Of a DNA stretch of 64,000 nt, positions 58,994-64,000 are shown piece after piece. The notes under the pieces were generated by a model. That model ran no database searches and was not told the DNA's origin. It saw nothing but the letters and a program-made list of their open reading frames with translations. Both the position numbers and the translations under genes were made by a program. Origin of the DNA: Pseudomonas corrugata (GTDB lineage Bacteria; Pseudomonadota; Gammaproteobacteria; Pseudomonadales; Pseudomonadaceae); contig NZ_LHVK01000015.1 in the NCBI RefSeq assembly GCF_001269905.1, forward strand, positions 186,001 through 250,000. Reading direction: 5' to 3'. The number at the start of each line of letters is the position of its first letter. Within the stretch, counting starts at the first letter, position 1.

Positions 58994-59220
58994 CTGTGGG
59001 AGCCGAGCTTGGTCGCGATAGCGGTGGGTCTGGTTGCATTGCCATTGAATGTACCGACGCCATCGCGAGCAGGCTCGCACAGGGGATTGGCATAGTTCTC
59101 GGATGTTGTGACCAACCCGCAATCAGGGTGGCCGGGAGCGGGCTTGCTCGCGAAGGCGGAGTGTCTGTCACACAGATATTGACTGTGCCACCGCTTTCGC
59201 GGGCAAGCCCGGCTCCCACA
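58994..59220. repeat. Cluster of four REP elements
   Basis: Alternating copies at 58994-59020, 59060-59083 (shortened, lacking TCCC), 59132-59158 and 59195-59220, two in each direction, making two paired units. They fill most of the 354-base gap between the L,D-transpeptidase start and the end of the next minus-strand gene. It is the largest REP array in the window. Confidence 0.88.
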
Positions 59221-59245
59221 GAGGCCCAGCCTTGGAACCTGGCGA

Positions 59246-59539
59246 CTACAACTCGAATCGCAGCTCCGGCCAGATCGGTGAGGTACCGCGCTTCTGGGAC
59301 TCGAGGATCGCCCGGCACAGCGAGCACAGGCGATGATCCTGGAATATCCGGCGATCAACGGCAGACCAGCGCGGCTGGGCCGGCAGCAGGCTGCCGCAGA
59401 GCGTCCGGTCTGCCGAGCCACCGAGCTCCAGTTGCCGGGTCACCAGATGCACCCGCACTTCCTGGCAGGCGAACAGGTCCAGCTGTTCGTCAGGCTCGAT
59501 CAGTTGGTAGGCAAACAGGGACCAGGCGGGACGCGGCAT
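59246..59539 (-). CDS. Conserved hypothetical protein with CxxC motif
   Basis: 97 residues, soluble. It starts MPRPAWSLFAYQLIEPDEQLDLFACQEV and ends with a RLCSLCRAILESQKRG segment; the C-x2-C with two further Cys could bind zinc or a cluster, but no family is recognised. ATG 59539 follows TTGGAGCCCCCG. It lies 56 bases downstream of tesA on the same strand and may be co-transcribed. Confidence 0.7.
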   Translation of the reverse strand: MPRPAWSLFAYQLIEPDEQLDLFACQEVRVHLVTRQLELGGSADRTLCGSLLPAQPRWSAVDRRIFQDHRLCSLCRAILESQKRGTSPIWPELRFEL

Positions 59540-59595
59540 CGGGGGCTCCAAATCGGGGGCGCCACATTAGCCGAAAGACCGCCTGTAGAAAAGCT

Positions 59596-60201
59596 TCAAA
59601 GCAGCGGTTTCAGTGTCGGCCAGACATTTTCCAGCAACTTGCCCTGGGCCGCGACGGACGGGTGCAATCCGTCGCCCTGCATCATCCCCGGAACCCCACC
59701 GACGTCCTGGAGGAAAAACGGCACCAGAGGCACTTTTTTCTCATCGGCCAGGGTGCTGTAGACCTTGGCGAAGGCATCGGTGTAACGCCGACCGTAGTTA
59801 GGAGGCAGTTGCATACCCAGCAGCAGTACCTTCGCACCGCTGGCGCGGGAGCTGTCGATCATCGCCGCAAGGTTTTGTTGCAATTGTGTTGGCGGCTGTC
59901 CGCGCAAGCCATCGTTGCCGCCCAGCTCCAGGATCACCAGGTCCGGCTTATGGGCTGCAAGCAGCGCCGGCAGCCGTGCCTGGCCTCCTGCGCTGGTATC
60001 GCCACTGATAGACGCGTTGACCACTTTGTCGTCAAAACCCTCGGCCTTGAGCCGTTGCTCGAGCAACGACACCCAGCCTTGCCGGGTATCCAGGCCGAAA
60101 GCCGCGCTGATACTATCGCCAACGATCAGGACTGTACCCGCCGCTGCGTTCTGGACCATACACATCAAGGCCAGGCCGGCACTCAAAAACCACACACGCA
60201 T
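59596..60201 (-). CDS. tesA: Multifunctional acyl-CoA thioesterase/arylesterase TesA
   Basis: 201 residues, normal length. SGNH/GDSL hydrolase with signal peptide (1-21, periplasmic), block I GDSIS (Ser30), block III GGND, and block V DGLHP with the catalytic Asp and His. It hydrolyses acyl-CoA, aryl esters and short peptides. ATG 60201 has GGAG six bases upstream. It is divergent from the ABC ATPase gene with only 10 bases between start codons, as in E. coli tesA-ybbA. Confidence 0.94.
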   Translation of the reverse strand: MRVWFLSAGLALMCMVQNAAAGTVLIVGDSISAAFGLDTRQGWVSLLEQRLKAEGFDDKVVNASISGDTSAGGQARLPALLAAHKPDLVILELGGNDGLRGQPPTQLQQNLAAMIDSSRASGAKVLLLGMQLPPNYGRRYTDAFAKVYSTLADEKKVPLVPFFLQDVGGVPGMMQGDGLHPSVAAQGKLLENVWPTLKPLL

Positions 60202-60211
60202 CGGATTCTCC

Positions 60212-60895
60212 ATGGGCTCAAGCATTCTCACCGCGAAGGACCTTAGCAAAGTGGTTCCCAGCGCGGAAGGTGAACTGACCATCCTGCACGAACTCAGCCT
60301 GGAACTGAACAAGGGCGACAGCCTGGCCATTGTCGGCGCATCCGGTTCCGGCAAATCCACTCTCCTGGGCCTGCTGGCCGGCCTGGACCTGCCCAGCAGC
60401 GGTGAAGTGACCCTTGCCGGGCAGGCCCTCAGTGCGCTGGATGAAGATCAGCGGGCGCGGATCCGCGCCGAGCACGTCGGCTTCGTCTTCCAGTCGTTCC
60501 AGTTGCTCGACAGCCTGAACGCGCTGGAAAACGTCATGCTGCCGCTGGAACTTGACGGTCGCAAGGATGCCCGCGAACGCGCCACCGAGCTGTTGCAACG
60601 GGTCGGCCTGGGCCAGCGTCTGACCCACTCGCCCCGCCAGCTATCCGGTGGCGAACAGCAGCGCGTGGCAATTGCCCGTGCCTTTGCTGCCGAGCCCGAC
60701 GTGCTCTTCGCCGACGAGCCCACCGGCAACCTCGACAGCCACACCGGCGAGCGCATCAGCGATCTTCTGTTCGAACTGAACAAGGAAAGCGGCACGACCC
60801 TGGTGCTGGTCACCCATGACGAACGCCTGGCCCATCGTTGCCGGCGCCTGATCCGACTTGAAGCCGGCCAGATGGTCGCGCCCCTGGAGCCTTGA
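60212..60895 (+). CDS. ABC transporter ATP-binding protein (YbbA-like)
   Basis: 227 residues of the LolD/MacB-type ATPase group. Walker A GASGSGKST at 42-50, Q-loop FQSFQLLDSLNALENV, signature LSGGEQQR, Walker B VLFADEPTGNLD, and H-loop VTHDER. It pairs with the FtsX-type permease encoded next (stop and start overlap, TGATG). By position and family it is YbbA of the YbbAP system, thought to extract lipids or esterase products from the inner membrane. No clear SD. Confidence 0.93.
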   Translation: MGSSILTAKDLSKVVPSAEGELTILHELSLELNKGDSLAIVGASGSGKSTLLGLLAGLDLPSSGEVTLAGQALSALDEDQRARIRAEHVGFVFQSFQLLDSLNALENVMLPLELDGRKDARERATELLQRVGLGQRLTHSPRQLSGGEQQRVAIARAFAAEPDVLFADEPTGNLDSHTGERISDLLFELNKESGTTLVLVTHDERLAHRCRRLIRLEAGQMVAPLEP

Positions 60896-63399
60896 TGGCA
60901 CGCTTGCCGCTGTTGCGCCTGTTCAGTCTCGCTGTCCGTCAATTGCTGCGCGACGCCCGCGCCGGCGAGTTGCGCGTATTGTTCTTCGCCTTGCTGGTCG
61001 CGGTGGCGGCAAGCACCGCCATCGGCTACTTCGGCGCCCGTCTCAACGGCGCGATGATGCTGCGCGCCACCGAATTCCTCGGCGCGGACCTGCTGCTGGA
61101 AGGCAGCTCGCCTGCCCGCCCCGAGCAAATCCGCAGCGGCACCGAGCTGGGCCTGGTGCATGCCCTTGTCGTGGAGTTCTCGAGCGTCGTCGCCACCGAC
61201 AACGGTATCCAGCTTTCCAGCGTCAAGGCTGTCGACGATCTCTACCCGTTGCGCGGCGAGCTGAAAAGCGCACCTTCGCCCTTCGCCCCGGAGGAATCCG
61301 GCGGACGACCGAAACCTGGCGAGGCGTGGGTCGAAGCCCGGCTGCTGACAGCACTGGACCTGAAGATCGGCGACAGCATCGACGTCGGCAATACCACCTT
61401 GCGCCTGAGTCGGGTGCTGACTTACGAGCCGGATCGCGCCGGCAATTTCTACAGCCTCACGCCCCGGGTCATGATCAACCTCAAGGACCTGGAAGCCACC
61501 GGCGTGGTACAGCCTGGCAGCCGCGTCAGCTATCGTGATCTCTGGCGAGGCCCGGCGTCCGCCCTGCAAACCTATCGCGACCTGATCAAGCCGGGCCTGG
61601 AAGCCAACCAGCGCCTGCAGGATGCCCGCGACGGCAACCGGCAGATCGGTGGCGCCCTGGGCAAGGCCGAGCGCTACCTGAACATGGCCAGCCTGGTGGC
61701 GGTGCTGTTGTCCGGCGTTGCGGTCGCGCTCTCCGCCAATCGTTTCGCCAGCCGACGCTTCGATGCCAGCGCACTGCTGCGCTGCCTGGGCCTGTCACGG
61801 CGGGAAACCATGGTGCTGTTCAGCCTGCAACTGACGGTACTGGGCCTGCTGGCGAGCCTCAGCGGCGCCCTGCTCGGCTGGATCGCCCAACTGGGACTGT
61901 TCGCCTTGCTGCATGACCTGCTACCCGCCACCGTACCGCCCGGTGGCCTGCTGCCAGCAATCGCCGGTATCGGCACCGGACTGGTGGCGCTGGCGGGGTT
62001 CGCCCTGCCGCCCCTGGCCGCATTGGGTCGGGTGCCGCCGTTGCGCGTATTGCGCCGGGACATGCTGCCCATCCCGTCCAGCACCTGGGCAGTCTATGGT
62101 GCCGCGCTGGGTGCCCTTGGCCTGATCATGTGGCGCCTGAGCCTGGACCTGGTGCTGACCTTCGCCCTGCTCGGCGGCGGTGTCGTCGCCGCGCTGGTGC
62201 TCGGCGGCCTGCTGTTGCTGCTGCTCCAGAGCCTGCGCCGGATGCTCGCCCGCGCATCCCTGCCCTGGCGGCTGGGGCTTGGCCAGTTGTTGCGCCACCC
62301 CCTTGCAGCGGCCGGCCAGGCGTTGGCATTCGGCCTGATCCTGTTGTCCATGGCGTTGATCGCACTGTTACGCGGTGAATTACTGGATACCTGGCAAAAC
62401 CAGCTGCCGAAAAACGCCCCCAATTACTTCGCCCTGAACATCCTGCCCAATGACAAGCAGGCCTTCACCGACAAACTGTTGCAGTTGTCGGCACAGTCGG
62501 CCCCGCTCTATCCCGTGGTACCAGGGCGCCTCATCAGCATCAACGGCGAGCCGGCCAGGGAGTTCGTCACCAAGGATTCGGCCGGGGACCGGGCACTGCA
62601 GCGCGACCTGAGCCTGACCTGGGCCGCGGACCTGCCGGAAGGAAACGTTGTCACCGCCGGGAACTGGTGGCCGCAGCAGCCACCGGACGATATACCGGGG
62701 GTTTCGGTAGAAGGCAAAGTGGCCGAGAACCTTCAGATCAAACTCGGCGACCGGCTGGTGTTCAGCGTGGGAGGCGTCAACCGCGAAGCGAAGGTCACCA
62801 GCCTGCGGGAGATCAACTGGGACAACTTCCAACCCAACTTCTTCATGATCTTCCAACCCGGCACCTTGAAGGACCTGCCGGCCACTTACCTCACCAGCTT
62901 CTACCTGGCCGCCGGTCACGACCAGCAGATTGTCGACCTGTCCCGGGCCTTCCCGGCGGTCACAATCCTGCAGGTCGAAGCCTTGCTGCAACAACTGCGC
63001 AGCATTCTGGCCCAGGTGACCCTGGCCGTGGAGTACGTGCTGCTGTTTGTGCTGGCGGCAGGGATGGCCGTGCTGTTCTCCGGCCTGCAGGCCACCCTTG
63101 ATGAACGGATTCGCCAAGGCGCGTTATTGCGTGCCCTGGGGGCCGAGCGCCCCTTGCTGGTCAAGGCTCGACGCATCGAGTTCGGCCTGTTGGGTGCGGT
63201 CAGCGGGTTGCTGGCGGCCCTGGGTTCGGAACTGGTCAGCCTGGTGCTCTACCGCTTTGCCTTCGACCTGCCCTGGCATCCGCATCCATGGTTGCTGATG
63301 TTGCCGCTGGTGGGCGCGTTACTGATCGGCGCTGCGGGGGTGTTCGGTACCCGACGGGCACTCAACGCCAGCCCGCTGACAGTGTTGCGCGAGGGTTGA
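60895..63399 (+). CDS. FtsX-family ABC transporter permease (YbbP-like)
   Basis: 834 residues with ten membrane helices: one near 30, a large periplasmic domain to about 260, groups at 265-380 and 395-500, then a second periplasmic domain and a last three-helix FtsX unit (700-830). Two FtsX domains fused in one chain are the mark of YbbP-like permeases. It starts at ATG 60895, overlapping the ATPase stop. With the ATPase and divergent tesA it reproduces the E. coli tesA-ybbA-ybbP layout. Confidence 0.93.
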   Translation: MARLPLLRLFSLAVRQLLRDARAGELRVLFFALLVAVAASTAIGYFGARLNGAMMLRATEFLGADLLLEGSSPARPEQIRSGTELGLVHALVVEFSSVVATDNGIQLSSVKAVDDLYPLRGELKSAPSPFAPEESGGRPKPGEAWVEARLLTALDLKIGDSIDVGNTTLRLSRVLTYEPDRAGNFYSLTPRVMINLKDLEATGVVQPGSRVSYRDLWRGPASALQTYRDLIKPGLEANQRLQDARDGNRQIGGALGKAERYLNMASLVAVLLSGVAVALSANRFASRRFDASALLRCLGLSRRETMVLFSLQLTVLGLLASLSGALLGWIAQLGLFALLHDLLPATVPPGGLLPAIAGIGTGLVALAGFALPPLAALGRVPPLRVLRRDMLPIPSSTWAVYGAALGALGLIMWRLSLDLVLTFALLGGGVVAALVLGGLLLLLLQSLRRMLARASLPWRLGLGQLLRHPLAAAGQALAFGLILLSMALIALLRGELLDTWQNQLPKNAPNYFALNILPNDKQAFTDKLLQLSAQSAPLYPVVPGRLISINGEPAREFVTKDSAGDRALQRDLSLTWAADLPEGNVVTAGNWWPQQPPDDIPGVSVEGKVAENLQIKLGDRLVFSVGGVNREAKVTSLREINWDNFQPNFFMIFQPGTLKDLPATYLTSFYLAAGHDQQIVDLSRAFPAVTILQVEALLQQLRSILAQVTLAVEYVLLFVLAAGMAVLFSGLQATLDERIRQGALLRALGAERPLLVKARRIEFGLLGAVSGLLAALGSELVSLVLYRFAFDLPWHPHPWLLMLPLVGALLIGAAGVFGTRRALNASPLTVLREG

Positions 63400-63433
63400 T
63401 AGACTTCCGTCCTCACCCATCAAAGAAGTTGCC

Positions 63434-63931
63434 ATGAGCCGTTATCGCCCACCTCGCACCGCTGGCACCGCGCTGATCACCCCCGAGGGCGAGGCGCGGA
63501 TGCGCGCTGAATTCCATGAGCTTTGGCATGTGCGCCGCCCCCAAGTGACCCAGGCTGTCAGCGAGGCAGCGGCCCAGGGTGATCGGTCGGAAAATGCCGA
63601 ATACACCTACGGCAAGAAAATGCTGCGGGAAATCGACAGCCGCGTCCGTTTCCTTACCAAGCGCCTCGAAGCCCTCAAAGTCGTGAGCGAAAAACCCAGC
63701 GATCCCAACAAGGTGTATTTCGGCGCCTGGGTCACGGTCGAAGATGAGGACGGCAACGAGGCCCGCTATCGCATCGTCGGGCCTGACGAGCTGGATCTGA
63801 AACAGAACCTGATCAGTATCGACTCGCCACTGGCGCGGGCGCTGATTGGCAAGGCATTGGATGCTGAAGTCAGGGTGCAGACACCGACAGGCGAGAAGCG
63901 GGTGTATGTCGTGGACATCACCTATCCATAA
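63434..63931 (+). CDS. greB: Transcription elongation factor GreB
   Basis: 165 residues. The N-terminal coiled coil with the catalytic acidic tip (GDRSENAEYTYGKK) and the C-terminal FKBP-like domain (IDSPLARALIGKALDAEV). The YTYGKKMLREID form and YRPPRTAGTALITPEGE start distinguish GreB from GreA. It binds the RNA polymerase secondary channel and stimulates cleavage of backtracked transcripts. The remaining 69 bases of the window show no gene. Confidence 0.95.
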   Translation: MSRYRPPRTAGTALITPEGEARMRAEFHELWHVRRPQVTQAVSEAAAQGDRSENAEYTYGKKMLREIDSRVRFLTKRLEALKVVSEKPSDPNKVYFGAWVTVEDEDGNEARYRIVGPDELDLKQNLISIDSPLARALIGKALDAEVRVQTPTGEKRVYVVDITYP

Positions 63932-64000
63932 CCCGGCTGATAAAGGCCGCCTCGAAACATCCCAGCAAACTTGAAGCTTTGACAAGATGACAGCGCTGCG

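Overview
The window is chromosomal DNA from a Pseudomonas, most likely of the P. fluorescens complex. The signs are high GC with strong Shine-Dalgarno (SD) sites, families typical of the genus (OprI, the EF-P rhamnosyltransferase EarP, OspR/Gpx, SagS, CheV), and many copies of the short palindromic REP element GTGGGAGCGAGCCTGCTCGC. Much of the 30-63 kb part follows a gene order I remember from P. aeruginosa (sagS-ospR-gpx-msrB-alaA-htpX-tpm, then deaD, ohrR-ohr, efp-earP, oprI, tesA). This is recollection and I could not check it. I see no tRNA, rRNA, CRISPR array, prophage or complete insertion sequence. It is core genome with REP repeats and one small MITE-like element.

Layout. 0-6 kb: the 3' end of dsbG, an alpha/beta hydrolase, a periplasmic binding protein, a TetR regulator, a DEDDh exonuclease, ppnP, a MOSC protein and cheV. 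6.3-10.5 kb: a putative operon of a Hpt-like protein, a NarX-type histidine kinase and a NarL-type response regulator, then a YegS-type lipid kinase and a small membrane protein. 10.6-15.1 kb: molybdenum cofactor genes (moeA, moaB, mobA), an envelope lipoprotein behind a near-perfect AlgU promoter, a pseudouridine synthase and small redox or unknown proteins. 15.2-21 kb: a CPA2 antiporter, an ammonium transporter, a three-gene ElaB/YqjD-YqjE-YqjK-like membrane operon and dgt. 21-33 kb: a signalling cluster with a BvgA/BvgS-like phosphorelay pair, a large cache-GAF-HD-GYP protein, free-Met sulfoxide reductase with a DUF815 ATPase, and a SagS-like hybrid kinase. 33-37 kb: ospR, gpx, msrB, alaA, htpX. 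37-46 kb: tpm, a DODA dioxygenase, deaD, a spermidine-synthase-like protein, class II DAHP synthase, a YcaQ-like protein, a DUF1127 protein, a LysR regulator and a TauE permease. 46-51.6 kb: ohrR, ohr and a secreted hydrolase, then efp and earP, then a small membrane protein with a third Gre-type factor. 51.6-57.8 kb: cysB, a universal stress protein, a 5'-nucleotidase, panE, class I DAHP synthase, a GNAT protein and oprI. 58-64 kb: an L,D-transpeptidase, tesA divergent from an ABC ATPase/permease pair, and greB.

Three themes recur. The first is thiol and peroxide defence (dsbG, msrC, gpx under ospR, msrB, ohr under ohrR). The second is His-Asp signalling linked to cyclic di-GMP: the BvgAS-like pair lies next to an HD-GYP gene, and the SagS-like kinase is about 2 kb further on. 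The third is envelope and translation upkeep (AlgU-type promoters, htpX, oprI, L,D-transpeptidase, EF-P/EarP). The features most worth following up are the BvgAS-like/HD-GYP locus with its enlarged HD-GYP domain, the Hpt-like protein lacking its histidine, the promoter-operator layouts in front of gpx and ohr, the AlgU promoter, the terminator in the msrB leader, and a dispersed hairpin repeat that overlaps stop codons.
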